DNA of 37,512 bases from Clostridium sp. (GTDB lineage: Bacteria > Bacillota > Clostridia > Clostridiales > Clostridiaceae). This document shows, piece by piece, positions 1 to 9,534 of this stretch. Each line of letters starts with the position of its first letter. Position 1 is the first letter of the stretch. The position numbers and the translations under genes were made by a program. The notes under the pieces are model-generated. The model ran no database searches and was not told the origin of the DNA. It saw nothing but the letters and a program-made list of their open reading frames with translations. The stretch lies in assembly GCF_017888565.1 (NCBI RefSeq), contig NZ_JAGHFX010000069.1, positions 1-37,512 of the forward strand, read 5' to 3'.

Positions 1-24
1 AGATTTCAAAAAAGGTTAAAAAAT

Positions 25-55
25 ATGGCTCCAATTAAATATCGAAGCCATTTTT
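25..55 (+). terminator. Candidate terminator at the left edge
   Basis: An imperfect hairpin with arms at 25-34 and 42-51 (ATGGCT/AGCCAT core) is followed by five T. It would end a plus-strand transcript entering from left of the window, plausibly the gene of the insertion sequence whose end lies at 87-127. Confidence 0.45.
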
Positions 56-86
56 GTAATTCACAATGATATATCCCTTTTAACAA

Positions 87-127
87 TGTCTACTTTTTAG
101 GGGTCAGACCAAAACGCGAGCCCCTTT
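87..127. repeat. Insertion-sequence terminal inverted repeat, left copy
   Basis: The reverse complement of these 41 bases matches 37386-37426 at 35 of 41 positions, including the runs TCGCGTTTTGGTCT and GTAGACA. The copy at the right end lies directly upstream of a transposase start, so this one is read as an end of a related element. The sequence to its left shows no transposase reading frame within the 86 bases available. Whether it is the right end of a complete element or a solitary relic cannot be decided here. Confidence 0.6.
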
Positions 128-245
128 AAAAAAGAAAAATATGTATAATTTTGAATTTATTTATTCTTAACTTAATTAACTAATAATTTTTTTCAAATCT
201 ACTAATACTATAAATGTTATTCTATCTTTTTAGGAGGTAAAAATT

Positions 246-401
246 ATGAAAAATGATAATAAAAGAACTCATTCAAAGGAAAATGTTCTAAGAAATGGGA
301 CAAAAACTCAAAATCAACAAGCAAATAGTTCATATAACTTTACAGTTGAAGAACCAGCTCTTAATGAAAGTGGAATTGAAGCAAAGAAAAGAGGCTTCTA
401 A
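246..401 (+). CDS. Small hydrophilic protein of unknown function (51 aa)
   Basis: The ATG is preceded by a textbook AGGAGG about seven bases upstream, and the stop is followed at once by a strong terminator, so this is probably a real short gene. The protein begins MKNDNKRTHSKEN and ends IEAKKRGF. It has no hydrophobic segment and is rich in Asn, Gln, Lys and Glu. That composition resembles small spore proteins of clostridia, but I do not recognise a family and no SASP signature is evident. It is transcribed away from the IS end and converges on the MATE gene. Confidence 0.6.
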   Translation: MKNDNKRTHSKENVLRNGTKTQNQQANSSYNFTVEEPALNESGIEAKKRGF

Positions 402-430
402 AAAAAGCTGTCTTGCGACAGCTTTTTTTA
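402..430. terminator. Bidirectional terminator between convergent genes
   Basis: A GC-containing stem (AAGCTGTC / GACAGCTT, loop TTGC) is flanked by A-runs on the left and T-runs on the right. It can therefore end both the short plus-strand gene, which stops at 401, and the minus-strand MATE gene, whose stop codon overlaps it at 428. Confidence 0.9.
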
Positions 431-1774
431 ATTTATTATATCTATAGATTTCATTTTCTTAAAGTAATAAATTCCAAGTGGAATTGCTGCTGAAAGCCAT
501 GCAACTGGATCAGCTAAGCATATTCCTGTATATCCTATAAAACTAGGTAAAATAAATGCTACTAAAGCTCTTGCTATAAGCTCGAAAGCTCCTGCCATCA
601 TTGGTACAAAAGATTCTCCCATACCTTGAAGTGCATTTCTATATATAAATATTAATCCTAATGGTATAAAGAATATAGCAGAATAATTAAGACATTCTTG
701 AGCATATGCTAAAATACTTGCATCTGGATTTTCAATGAATAATCCTACAAAGAATTTTCCTCCAAATACTAGTATGATACCTGCAATAATACTTGTAATT
801 ACAGATATTTCAGTGCATTTTTTTACCCCTTCTTTAATACGTATGTAATTTTTAGCTCCTAGGTTTTGTCCACAATATGTCGCCATAGTAACTCCAAATG
901 TTATAGCTGGTTGCATTACTATTTGTAATACTTTTGATGCTGCTGTATAGGCTGCAATAGCTGAGGAACCAAAAACATTTAAAGCTCCTTGCACTGTCAT
1001 AATTCCAGCAGCTGTTATAGAAAATTGAAGCGCCATTGGAATTCCAATTTTTAAATGTTTTTTATAAACTCTGCTCTTAACTTTAAAATCATCTTTTTTA
1101 AGTCTTAAAATTTTATATTTTTTATAAGTATAGACTATACATAGTAATCCAGAAACTCCTTGAGAAATAATTGTTGCCCATGCAGCTCCAGCTACCCCCA
1201 TTGAAAAGTTAACTATAAATACTATATCTAAAACTATGTTTAATATAGAAGCAACTATTAAAAAATATAATGGAGTTTTACTATCCCCTAAAGCTCTTAG
1301 TATCCCTGCTATAATATTGTAAACTACAGTAGCTATAGTTCCCCAATAAATTATTATTATATAAGCATACGCATCATCTATTATATTATCTGGAGTATTC
1401 ATTAAATTAAGCATAGGCTTTGCTAGTAAAACACTAACTAATGTTACTACAATCGTTGCTATTACAGATAATACTAATGCACTTGACACAGCTTTTTTCA
1501 AGCCATCTTCATCTTTTGCACCAAATTTTTGAGATACTAAAACAGCAAATCCACTTGTTAATCCAACAACAAAACCATTTATCAAAAATGACATAGATCC
1601 AGTAGATCCAACTGCTGCTAATGCATCTACACCTATAAATCTACCAACTATAATAGTATCTACCATACTATAAAATTGTTGAAATATATTTCCTATAAGT
1701 AGCGGTATTGAAAATAATAGTATTAATTTAACTGGATTTCCAGTCGTCATATCCTTTGTCATATTTCTTGCCAT
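428..1774 (-). CDS. MATE family multidrug/cation antiporter
   Basis: This 448-residue polytopic membrane protein has about twelve hydrophobic segments, the normal size and topology for MATE exporters. These exchange Na+ or H+ for cationic drugs or metabolites across the cytoplasmic membrane. The N-terminal stretch with NIFQQFYSMVDTIIVGRFIG and the following ALAAVGSTG is the characteristic first-helix signature, and the second half repeats the fold (IAAYTAASKVLQIVMQP). It resembles the NorM/MepA/DinF group; the substrate cannot be predicted. The ATG has an AGGAG about twelve bases upstream, somewhat far, but no better start exists. It appears to be monocistronic. Confidence 0.93.
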   Translation of the reverse strand: MARNMTKDMTTGNPVKLILLFSIPLLIGNIFQQFYSMVDTIIVGRFIGVDALAAVGSTGSMSFLINGFVVGLTSGFAVLVSQKFGAKDEDGLKKAVSSALVLSVIATIVVTLVSVLLAKPMLNLMNTPDNIIDDAYAYIIIIYWGTIATVVYNIIAGILRALGDSKTPLYFLIVASILNIVLDIVFIVNFSMGVAGAAWATIISQGVSGLLCIVYTYKKYKILRLKKDDFKVKSRVYKKHLKIGIPMALQFSITAAGIMTVQGALNVFGSSAIAAYTAASKVLQIVMQPAITFGVTMATYCGQNLGAKNYIRIKEGVKKCTEISVITSIIAGIILVFGGKFFVGLFIENPDASILAYAQECLNYSAIFFIPLGLIFIYRNALQGMGESFVPMMAGAFELIARALVAFILPSFIGYTGICLADPVAWLSAAIPLGIYYFKKMKSIDIIN

Positions 1775-1909
1775 AACTCTACTAATCTCCTATAAGTTTC
1801 TTCTCGATTATATAGAATACCATCTTTCTTAAAAATTATAAAGTATTTTTATACTCTCATATAAAATATTTATTTTACAAACTTTTATATTATGTTAAGT
1901 AAACTTAAA

Positions 1910-1938
1910 TAAGTATTAACTCTATGAGCTAATACTTA
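1910..1938 (-). terminator. Candidate terminator of the Met/Gly-rich protein gene
   Basis: A 13-bp stem with one mismatch (arms 1910-1922 and 1926-1938, loop TAT) lies about 20 bases beyond the stop codon at 1960 on the minus strand. It is followed by an AT-rich stretch without a clean T-run, so its efficiency is uncertain. Confidence 0.5.
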
Positions 1939-1959
1939 CTTTAATGCTTAAATATTAAA

Positions 1960-2697
1960 TTATCTTCTACTTCTATGGTGTTTACTACTTGAAGAACGTC
2001 TTCTGCCGTTATTTGAGTTTGAATTTGAACTAACATTATTATTCATACCGCCACCATTCATAGCATTAAAAAGCGTACCTAATGGATCCATTTGTGAGTT
2101 CCCATTATTATTCATATTACTAGCATTATTATTTGAAGAAGCATTAGTTTGGCTTCCTCCACCCATTAGCATACTCATTAACTGGTTCATATCTACACTA
2201 CCATTACCTGAGCTTCCTTGCTGATTGCTTCGATTTGTTCCATTCATTCCTCCTAATCCATTCATAAGCATTGACAAAGGATCATTTGCATTAGGATTAT
2301 TATTACTTCTGTTATTAGAATTATTATTACTTCTGCTATTGCTATTGTTTCTATTATTAGGATTGCCCATATTTTGATTTGGCATATTCATACCACTTCC
2401 ACCCATAAGCATACTTAATAATTGGTTCATACCATTTCCTTGACCATTCATTCCGTTACCTAAACCGTTCATTCCTCCCATTCCATTCATTAACATAGAC
2501 AATGGGTTATTATTGCCTCCATTCATTTGATTTTGGCCACCCATAAGTCCACCGCCCATCATAGAACCTAATAACATATTCATAAGTGGGTTTCCTCCAC
2601 CTAATCCACCTAGCGGATTTCCTCCACCCATATTAGGCATTCCTCCACCCATTTGACCTCCCATAAGCCCTCTAAAAATCATGTCCATCATTTGCAT
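1960..2697 (-). CDS. Met/Gly/Asn-rich low-complexity protein (245 aa)
   Basis: I recognise no domain. The protein is almost entirely Met, Gly, Asn, Ser and Leu, with no signal peptide or clear transmembrane helix. It contains five imperfect repeats: NPLSMLMNGMGGMNG, then MNQLLSMLMGG, DPLSMLMNGLGGMNG, MNQLMSMLMGG and DPLGTLFNAMNGG. These are hydrophobic Leu/Met patches separated by polar, disordered Asn/Ser-rich linkers. It ends in a basic Arg/Ser/His tail (RRRSSSSKHHRSRR). A GGAGA motif lies about six bases before the ATG, and terminators lie on both sides, so it is a single-gene unit. Possible roles include a surface or spore-layer protein, a metal-binding Met-rich protein, or a nucleic-acid-binding scaffold through the basic tail. 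All of these are inference. Confidence 0.75.
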   Translation of the reverse strand: MQMMDMIFRGLMGGQMGGGMPNMGGGNPLGGLGGGNPLMNMLLGSMMGGGLMGGQNQMNGGNNNPLSMLMNGMGGMNGLGNGMNGQGNGMNQLLSMLMGGSGMNMPNQNMGNPNNRNNSNSRSNNNSNNRSNNNPNANDPLSMLMNGLGGMNGTNRSNQQGSSGNGSVDMNQLMSMLMGGGSQTNASSNNNASNMNNNGNSQMDPLGTLFNAMNGGGMNNNVSSNSNSNNGRRRSSSSKHHRSRR

Positions 2698-2799
2698 ATG
2701 GTTTCTCCTATTAAATTATTGTTACTATATAAGTATTTATCTTCATACGCTTTTGCTACATAATTATAAAATTTAATATTTAATTTATTAGACACTATA

Positions 2800-2860
2800 A
2801 AAAATAAGAACAACATTTATGCCATATCCTTAAGTTAACATAGATGTTGTTCTTATTTTT
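2800..2860 (-). terminator. Terminator of the FUSC-like gene
   Basis: A perfect 17-bp inverted repeat (arms 2800-2816 and 2844-2860) with A-rich left and T-rich right flanks lies about 45 bases past the stop of the FUSC-like gene. It could work in both directions. Confidence 0.85.
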
Positions 2861-2903
2861 ATATTTTTCTAAGTCTAAATTCACTAATTAATATACTTTA
2901 CTT

Positions 2904-4595
2904 TTATCTACTTCCATCCCTGAAATTTATATAGCTATTATACAGCTCATTTACTTCTTTTCTTTTACTATTTAAAAGCTCTCTTATTTGAATACTATCG
3001 TTTTCTCTACTTGAAAGTTTCATCTTATCTTCAATAAATCCAGTTATTAAATAAAGGTTCCTTATACTATAATCATTATGATCTTTTGGAACATCTTCTT
3101 TCATTTGATCTATTAATGAATTATATATTTCGATTAAATATTTATGCATGTCTTTAATTTTATATGGTAATATATATTTATTTGCAAGAAGTGTTAGTAT
3201 TGCTCCTATAATAACAAATAGTATTCTATTAAACACAATCTGAATAGTTCCTCCAACTATAGCAGCAGATGCAACTGCTGACACTGTAACACAAATCATT
3301 TTACCTCTATAGTTTTTTGTAAAAGGATCTAAATATCCTGCTAATAATATAATGCCACTTCTAGCAGTTTGATTCTTAACGAATCCAAAAGATACTAGTA
3401 CTATTAATCCACCAATTAATGTTGCTTTAATTCTATCTTTAACTCTTGTATAGGAAACTTCTGAATAAGGTTGTATTAATGAAAATATAGTAAAGCACAT
3501 CCATCTGCCTTCTGATAAATTAAAATATTGTGCTAAAAATACTGTAAATGCACCAACTATACCAAGCCTTACTGAATATCTAACCTTTGATGAATATATA
3601 TTAAAATTACGCTTATGAACTGTTACTTTATGAAAATGATGAGGAATATCATAATCTTTTTTTATATAAGATTTTTCTTTTTTACTTAATATACTTATTT
3701 CTTTAACTTCACTTATAAGAGTATTTATTAAGTTAATAAATTCATCTACATAAGCTTTATCTATTTCATCATCGTATATATGATTCTTAAGAATCTCTAT
3801 ATTACTTGATTCAAAATCTCTATTTTTTATGATTGTAACTTCATTATATACATCATCTAGTAAATCCTTATATTTATTCTTATTTTCTAATTTATTTATA
3901 GAATCTAATAAAATATTAATTCTCTCCAAAGCCCATAATATATCAGTGCTTATAGTTGCATCATTAGTTAAATAATAGTCATCTACTCTCTTGTCAAATA
4001 TTATTCTCTTTAATGAATTTATTAACTCTATGATTTTTATATTTTCTTCATCAAAACTATTATTTTCTTGTATTGCTTTAATTTTAACTAAAATATTATC
4101 ACTAATGTTATCTAATATTTTACTCCCAACTTTAAAAACCTTATCTTTATTTATGATAAATTGAATTAACATTATAAATATAGAACCAAAAATTAATGAT
4201 AAAAATCTATTAAATAATACTTCTCCTTCTGCAGGATAAAATAACATAAAAAAGTATTGGAGTCCAAATGGTACTACCAAGGACTTTTTTAAATTATAAC
4301 TAAATAAATATCCTATTATAAAAAGAGATATAAAATTAATAAAAATGCCTATCCATATATTTTGAATTGCTAAAACTGAAAAAAATAAAGTAAATAAATT
4401 TACAGCTAATATTTTTATAAAATTCCTAAAAGGTGCTGCTGTTAAATCTTTTTCCATAAATACTAATGCAGTTGTTATTACAGTTACCCCTACTAAGGTG
4501 TTTCCCTCACCAAACATAGACTTAAAAATAGTAACAAATAAAATTATAGATACAAATATTATTGTGTTTGTTATTATTTTTTTTCTCAAAAGCAT
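2904..4595 (-). CDS. FUSC/aromatic-acid-exporter-like membrane protein
   Basis: This 563-residue protein has two membrane blocks, roughly residues 5-145 and 345-480, each with several helices. They are separated by a long charged cytoplasmic segment, and a cytoplasmic tail follows. The second block contains YFNLSEGRWMCFTIFSLIQP followed by RVKDRIKATLIGG, the typical FUSC/ArAE signature. Relatives export aromatic acids or other small organics, or affect the envelope; the substrate here is unknown. The reading frame could begin twelve codons upstream at a GTG, but AAGGAG sits just before the ATG at 4593-4595, so I use that. It appears to be monocistronic. Confidence 0.85.
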   Translation of the reverse strand: MLLRKKIITNTIIFVSIILFVTIFKSMFGEGNTLVGVTVITTALVFMEKDLTAAPFRNFIKILAVNLFTLFFSVLAIQNIWIGIFINFISLFIIGYLFSYNLKKSLVVPFGLQYFFMLFYPAEGEVLFNRFLSLIFGSIFIMLIQFIINKDKVFKVGSKILDNISDNILVKIKAIQENNSFDEENIKIIELINSLKRIIFDKRVDDYYLTNDATISTDILWALERINILLDSINKLENKNKYKDLLDDVYNEVTIIKNRDFESSNIEILKNHIYDDEIDKAYVDEFINLINTLISEVKEISILSKKEKSYIKKDYDIPHHFHKVTVHKRNFNIYSSKVRYSVRLGIVGAFTVFLAQYFNLSEGRWMCFTIFSLIQPYSEVSYTRVKDRIKATLIGGLIVLVSFGFVKNQTARSGIILLAGYLDPFTKNYRGKMICVTVSAVASAAIVGGTIQIVFNRILFVIIGAILTLLANKYILPYKIKDMHKYLIEIYNSLIDQMKEDVPKDHNDYSIRNLYLITGFIEDKMKLSSRENDSIQIRELLNSKRKEVNELYNSYINFRDGSR

Positions 4596-4797
4596 CCTCT
4601 CCTTTTTATATACAAGAAAAAATACTATCACAATGAAATATTAATTACAACAACGTAAAAATTATGAATTTTTTTTTAATATTATCCTCATTATAAAAAA
4701 TTTTATTAACATCTTTTATTAAAAACATATAACAATTACTCCACTTGTAAATTCAAAATCAATCTTAAATAATGTTTTATGATTTTTAGTACATAAA

Positions 4798-4835
4798 ATA
4801 AAGGACATATGATTTTTAAATCATATGTCCTTTAT
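4798..4835 (-). terminator. Terminator of the eight-gene VWA/MoxR/ABC operon
   Basis: A perfect 18-bp stem (arms 4798-4815 and 4818-4835) begins three bases past the stop codon of the last operon gene. On the minus strand it runs into TTTATTTTATG. It marks the 3' end of the operon. Confidence 0.9.
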
Positions 4836-4837
4836 AG

Positions 4838-7720
4838 CTATATCTTCTTTCTATCGCTCTTTTTCTTAAGAAGAACGCTTGTATCTAATGATTCTTTCTT
4901 TGAACCTTCTTTCTCTAACTTTTTCTTTAATCTTTTACTTTCTTTTTCTCTAATTGTTTTATCTTTGCTTTCATTTTCTTTATTCAAATTTTGCTCATCA
5001 GCTTCAACACTTATTTTAGTGTAAGTTTTATTTTTTCCCTTAATATTTTCTGATGATATACTCTTTTCTTTAATATCTTTCTTTTCTTCTTTTATATTAA
5101 TTTCATTATTTTTTATAGAATTAGTATTTTTAGCTACTTTTTCTTTTTTAACTTTATCTTTTCTCTTTTTAAAGAATCTAACTAAATCTATATTTAATCT
5201 TCTATAAGCTATATCAAGCATAAACAGTAAAATACTAATTATTATTAATGGAGTTGTCAAATTTATCTTTTTATATTCTCTTTGAAGCTTTCCTTCAAAA
5301 ACTTCTTCTGGCTTGTTTATAAAACTTCCCTTAGTTTCTTTAACTACTACATCTAACTTTTCTCCATTAGTATTAAATTTATATTCATCTGAATATTGAA
5401 GAGCAAATGCTCCTTTATAATTATTTTTTACTTCTCCACTTTCCTCTTCTCTTATACTAAAATTATAAAATCCTAATGAGTCTAATGGAATATTAGCTTC
5501 AAATTTTCCTGGTTCAACTTGACTTAATTCGAATTCCCCTTCTTGGCCATTTTCACCATTGTATATCCCTTTAACCTTTGCATCTTTAGATATCTTATCA
5601 TTATAAAATTCTACTTTTGCTTCATTTCCTTCTTGGCTAATATTAAGTTTTCCTTCTTCTCCATACTTTGGAATAGTAAAGTAAACCATATTTTTTATAA
5701 GCTGTGGTCCATACTCCCAGGCTAAATAGTTCTTGCTCCACTGTCCACTAACATCTGATGTAAAGCTTACTGTTCTCCCTATTCCATATTGCATTGCTGC
5801 AAGTATTGGCTCATCATGATTCGAGCTTAATATTTCAACTGCATTTTCTTTGATAGATGTTCCTATATATCCAAGCAAGCTTGGAATTCCATCTGATGTT
5901 TTTACTCCTGCTAATATTTCATGATTGCTTAATATCTTAGGAGTAAATTCTTCATTTATTATATATGTCCCTGCTGATAAAAGAACTTCCTTTGCAAATA
6001 TTCTAGGAATATCAGTATATATATCTGTATAATAACTTCTTCCTTTTCCTATTGAAGCCAATTGATTTAAAAGATCTGCATTAGCACCTTCACCAACTGC
6101 TACTGTTGAAAGAGTGATATTATTATCAATAAAGTTTTGAAGAAGACTAGCATAATTATCAAGTCCATATCCATCTTGACCATCAGTTAATAATATTGTG
6201 TGCTTTATTTTAGCACTACTTTGCATTTGCATATTATAACCTTGTTCTAGTGCAGGATATATTGAAGTTCCCCCTCTTATTTGAATCCCTGAAATAAGTT
6301 CCTTTATAGCTTCTTTATCTCCAACCTTTTGTAGTGGTACAACCTCATCATAAGTATCATCAAAGGCTATTACTGATATCTCATCTACTTCTCTTAAGTT
6401 TTCTAACGCCTTCATTGCAGCTTCCTTGGCTAAAGTTAGTTTACTAACTCCACCACCTTCAGCACTCATACTACCTGATTTATCTATTATTAAATTGATA
6501 CTTATTGCAGGAACTTCATTTTTTCCCCTCTTATCCATATAAACAGGTAATACTTTTTCAAGTGAAGTATCTTTATATCCTCCAAGGGCATAGGAGTCCT
6601 CACCACCAAAGGTAATTAATCCACCACCATAATCCTTAACATAAGCTTCTATATTATCCATAAAGCCATTGCTCAAATCATCTCTATGAACATCATTTAA
6701 AACTATTGATTTATATTCTAATAATTCATTTAAAGTACTTGGTGATGTACTTGGAGCTATTTTTTTAATATTAGCAACTGAATTTGATAATATTTCTTCT
6801 AAAGCTTCCGAATCACCTTTAACTCCATTAATAAGAAGAATATTAGGCTTATCCATTACGTTTGTAAAAGTACTAAATTCATTATTAACTTTATTTGTAT
6901 CTCCCTCTGCTTCTACTAAAACTCTATAACCCTTAAATCCACCTGAGCTTTGCTTATCTTTAAATACAAAGGAGTTCTTTCCTTTTTGTATTTGTACCTG
7001 CTGCTCACCTACTTTATTTCTTCCTGAAAATAATGTAAGCTTTGCCTTTGTTGCATAATTTGATTTTATATCAATAGAAACCGAAAACTCCTCTCCTACT
7101 GATATATTATCTGGTACCTTAACATTATCAACGTAAATTTCTTCGCCTTTTTCTCCAGTAATTTTATATACTTTAAAATCTATTTTTTGTTCATTTATTA
7201 ATGGTGTAGACTTTAATATATCACCTTGATTTTCTTCACCATCGGTTATTAAGACTATTCTTTTAGAGCCACCTCTTTCAAATAATCCTAAAGCACTTTC
7301 TACTGCTTCTTGAATATTTGTTGCTGTAACCACCGGCTTTTCGTCTATAGATTTATATTCCTTTTTCTTATTTAGAACTTTATCAATTTTTGAATTATCT
7401 CCAAATAAAACTACTCCTGCTTTATTTCCTCTTGGCATTGACTCTATAGCTGTAGATATAAAATCTTTCCCTGATTCTTCAAAGTCACTTGCACTCTCTG
7501 ATACATCCAATAAGAATACAGTTGATATATTTCTACCTTTTAAATTTATAGTTATATTTCCAAATGCTAATATTAAAAGCGTAAAAACTACTATTCTACT
7601 TATAAATATTGCAATTTCATTTTTACTCCATGGTTTATATTTTTTAAAGCTATAATACATAAAGGCAAAAATTATTGGAATCAATATTAAAAAGTATAAA
7701 TTTCCTATTTCTATTTTCAT
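4838..7720 (-). CDS. Large membrane protein with two VWA domains and a GATase-like domain
   Basis: The protein has 960 residues. Two N-terminal helices (about 9-25 and 38-58) lead into a first VWA domain with a MIDAS-like DVSES at 72-76 and LITDGEE. A GATase1-like Rossmann segment follows (GGGLITFGGEDSYALGG). A second VWA domain carries a canonical DKSGS motif at 413-417 and LLTDGQ. After a beta-rich region, one C-terminal helix (PLIIISILLFMLDIAYR) precedes a roughly 110-residue Lys/Glu-rich tail, predicted cytoplasmic. VWA domains bind metal-dependent ligands and often partner MoxR ATPases. It is the last gene of the operon, 14 bases after the BatA-like gene, and the ATG has GGAGG upstream. 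The client is unknown. The charged tail is unusual for the family. Confidence 0.88.
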   Translation of the reverse strand: MKIEIGNLYFLILIPIIFAFMYYSFKKYKPWSKNEIAIFISRIVVFTLLILAFGNITINLKGRNISTVFLLDVSESASDFEESGKDFISTAIESMPRGNKAGVVLFGDNSKIDKVLNKKKEYKSIDEKPVVTATNIQEAVESALGLFERGGSKRIVLITDGEENQGDILKSTPLINEQKIDFKVYKITGEKGEEIYVDNVKVPDNISVGEEFSVSIDIKSNYATKAKLTLFSGRNKVGEQQVQIQKGKNSFVFKDKQSSGGFKGYRVLVEAEGDTNKVNNEFSTFTNVMDKPNILLINGVKGDSEALEEILSNSVANIKKIAPSTSPSTLNELLEYKSIVLNDVHRDDLSNGFMDNIEAYVKDYGGGLITFGGEDSYALGGYKDTSLEKVLPVYMDKRGKNEVPAISINLIIDKSGSMSAEGGGVSKLTLAKEAAMKALENLREVDEISVIAFDDTYDEVVPLQKVGDKEAIKELISGIQIRGGTSIYPALEQGYNMQMQSSAKIKHTILLTDGQDGYGLDNYASLLQNFIDNNITLSTVAVGEGANADLLNQLASIGKGRSYYTDIYTDIPRIFAKEVLLSAGTYIINEEFTPKILSNHEILAGVKTSDGIPSLLGYIGTSIKENAVEILSSNHDEPILAAMQYGIGRTVSFTSDVSGQWSKNYLAWEYGPQLIKNMVYFTIPKYGEEGKLNISQEGNEAKVEFYNDKISKDAKVKGIYNGENGQEGEFELSQVEPGKFEANIPLDSLGFYNFSIREEESGEVKNNYKGAFALQYSDEYKFNTNGEKLDVVVKETKGSFINKPEEVFEGKLQREYKKINLTTPLIIISILLFMLDIAYRRLNIDLVRFFKKRKDKVKKEKVAKNTNSIKNNEINIKEEKKDIKEKSISSENIKGKNKTYTKISVEADEQNLNKENESKDKTIREKESKRLKKKLEKEGSKKESLDTSVLLKKKSDRKKI

Positions 7721-7734
7721 CTCTTCTTTGCCTC

Positions 7735-9522
7735 CTAATTTCCTTTCTTATACATAATCCATTCAAAAGCTACTACTGAAATAGCTAATATTATAAGTAA
7801 TGGATAAAGGTTTAATCCTCTCTTTAAGTCAGCTTTTGCATCATTTATATTTTCACTTTCACCAATATTATTTATATTAGTATTACTTTCCTTTTCTGAT
7901 GGAAAGTTAACTGAAAATAATTCCTTTTCTTCTAAGACATTTAGCTTATAAACTCCAAGTTCACTATCTTCCTTTATCTCATCACCTGATTTTATGTCCA
8001 ATGTATTTCCACTTGGATATGTTAAAGTAATATTATTATCTAAGGATACGCCTTTAGCTATTATTTTTTCTCCAGCCTTAAAGTTGCTTTTATATACCAT
8101 TCCACTTGATATTAAATTTTCTCCTAATTCATACATTAATACAGGAAATTCTTTTTTAAGTGCAAAATCGCTATTATGAAGGTCAAAGGATAAAGCAGCT
8201 ATTTTTCTTCCATCAACTTCTCCCTTAAAACCTATATAATTATCATCTATATTTAAAAAACCTCTTCCGTAATAAGGAATTTCTATTGCATTATACTTAG
8301 CAGCAGTAAATGTTGTATCTTCTAAATACTTTGAAAGTTCTCCTATAACAGCTTTAGCCTCTCCCCCTTCGCCACCTGAAACAACATTAAAGAATTCATT
8401 TGAAGCTGGATTAATAAATAGTATGCTTCCTTTCGATGGCATTATATCCGGAGTAACATTATCAAATACATATAAATCATATGCATCTGCACTTGTTAAG
8501 TTTGATGCATCATTAGTCTTATATACTTCTGTGTTTTCAATACTACCAAATGCTCTTTCTAAGAATACATTTTGTTCTGTAACTATAAGAACCTTATTAA
8601 CTTTTTTCTTTCCTACAACATGGTTATAAGTATTATCCCCTGAAATCATATCTTTTCTAGATAATTCTCCTTTTAAGACTTCACCATTTATTTTAGGTAA
8701 ATCAAAAGTTAATGTTTTATTTTCTCCTTCTTGTAATTGCAAGCTTTCAACAGCAGCAAGTTCTTCTCCATCATAAAGAGAAAAATCACCTTCATAAACT
8801 CCTGTTCCTCTATTTGTTATAGTTGCTATAACTCTTACTTTATCTTCTAAAAACTTATGAGATACATTGTCAACAGATGCATTTACTCCTGAATTAGCTA
8901 ATGATATAACCTTTCCATTTATATCCCCTAATGAAAGTTCTTTATCTGTAAAAGCTATAACTTCGTATTCCTCTTCAATTCCTTGGCCTATTGCCTTTAT
9001 AAAGGATAAAGTATCATTTATATCTCCAGTATTATAACTTTGAGATATTGAGTCAATTATTTCATTAGAAACTTCTTTATTAAAATCTCCATTTTGAAGT
9101 AAGTTACTACTTCCATCAAAGCTTATTATAAAAGTATTCGTATCATCCTTTGTTGATTGTAAAAACTCCTTAGCAAGGGCTTTGCTTTCATCTAGCCTAG
9201 TATTATTTCCATATTCAGCACTCATGCTTGCAGTATTATCTAATACTAAAATAATATTTTTATAACTCTTACCTCCAAAGTTTAAAAAAGGTCTCATTAA
9301 ACTTAAAATAAGTAAAAGTAATATTATTATTTGTAAAAGTAACATAATATTTTTTCTTAGCTTTTCCCATGGAGTGTTTGCTCTAGTATTTTTATAAACT
9401 TCATTCCACAAAAGTGTTGAAGATATAACCTCTTCTTTATACTTTCTTTTTAATATATAAAGCATTATTAAAAGAGGAATTGTTATTAATAAAAATAAGG
9501 GCCATAAATTTGTGAATCCCAT
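7735..9522 (-). CDS. BatA-like VWA domain membrane protein
   Basis: The 595-residue protein starts with the BatA (aerotolerance) N-terminal module: a membrane helix at about 8-24, a short cytoplasmic loop with PWEKLRKNIM, and a second helix at about 60-76. A VWA domain follows, with the MIDAS-like motif DNTASMS at 95-101. A GATase/Rossmann-like stretch includes AYDLYVFDNVTPDIMP, and a final helix lies near the C terminus (LNLYPLLIILAISVVAFEWI). BatA proteins work with MoxR ATPases at the cell envelope. AGGGGG lies upstream of the ATG, and the gene follows DUF58 by 12 bases. The domain order parallels the following 960-residue protein and the first operon gene, suggesting related members of one complex. 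Confidence 0.9.
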   Translation of the reverse strand: MGFTNLWPLFLLITIPLLIMLYILKRKYKEEVISSTLLWNEVYKNTRANTPWEKLRKNIMLLLQIIILLLLILSLMRPFLNFGGKSYKNIILVLDNTASMSAEYGNNTRLDESKALAKEFLQSTKDDTNTFIISFDGSSNLLQNGDFNKEVSNEIIDSISQSYNTGDINDTLSFIKAIGQGIEEEYEVIAFTDKELSLGDINGKVISLANSGVNASVDNVSHKFLEDKVRVIATITNRGTGVYEGDFSLYDGEELAAVESLQLQEGENKTLTFDLPKINGEVLKGELSRKDMISGDNTYNHVVGKKKVNKVLIVTEQNVFLERAFGSIENTEVYKTNDASNLTSADAYDLYVFDNVTPDIMPSKGSILFINPASNEFFNVVSGGEGGEAKAVIGELSKYLEDTTFTAAKYNAIEIPYYGRGFLNIDDNYIGFKGEVDGRKIAALSFDLHNSDFALKKEFPVLMYELGENLISSGMVYKSNFKAGEKIIAKGVSLDNNITLTYPSGNTLDIKSGDEIKEDSELGVYKLNVLEEKELFSVNFPSEKESNTNINNIGESENINDAKADLKRGLNLYPLLIILAISVVAFEWIMYKKGN

Positions 9523-9534
9523 AACATCATCCCC

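Noticed and set aside
2904..4631. Longer start (GTG at 4629-4631) for the FUSC-like protein
   Set aside because: No ribosome binding site precedes that GTG, while AAGGAG sits right before the ATG at 4593-4595.
4809..5024. Plus-strand frame of Ser/Phe/Leu-rich composition
   Set aside because: It is the antisense of the Lys/Glu-rich tail of the double-VWA gene, where opposite-strand frames stay open by composition.
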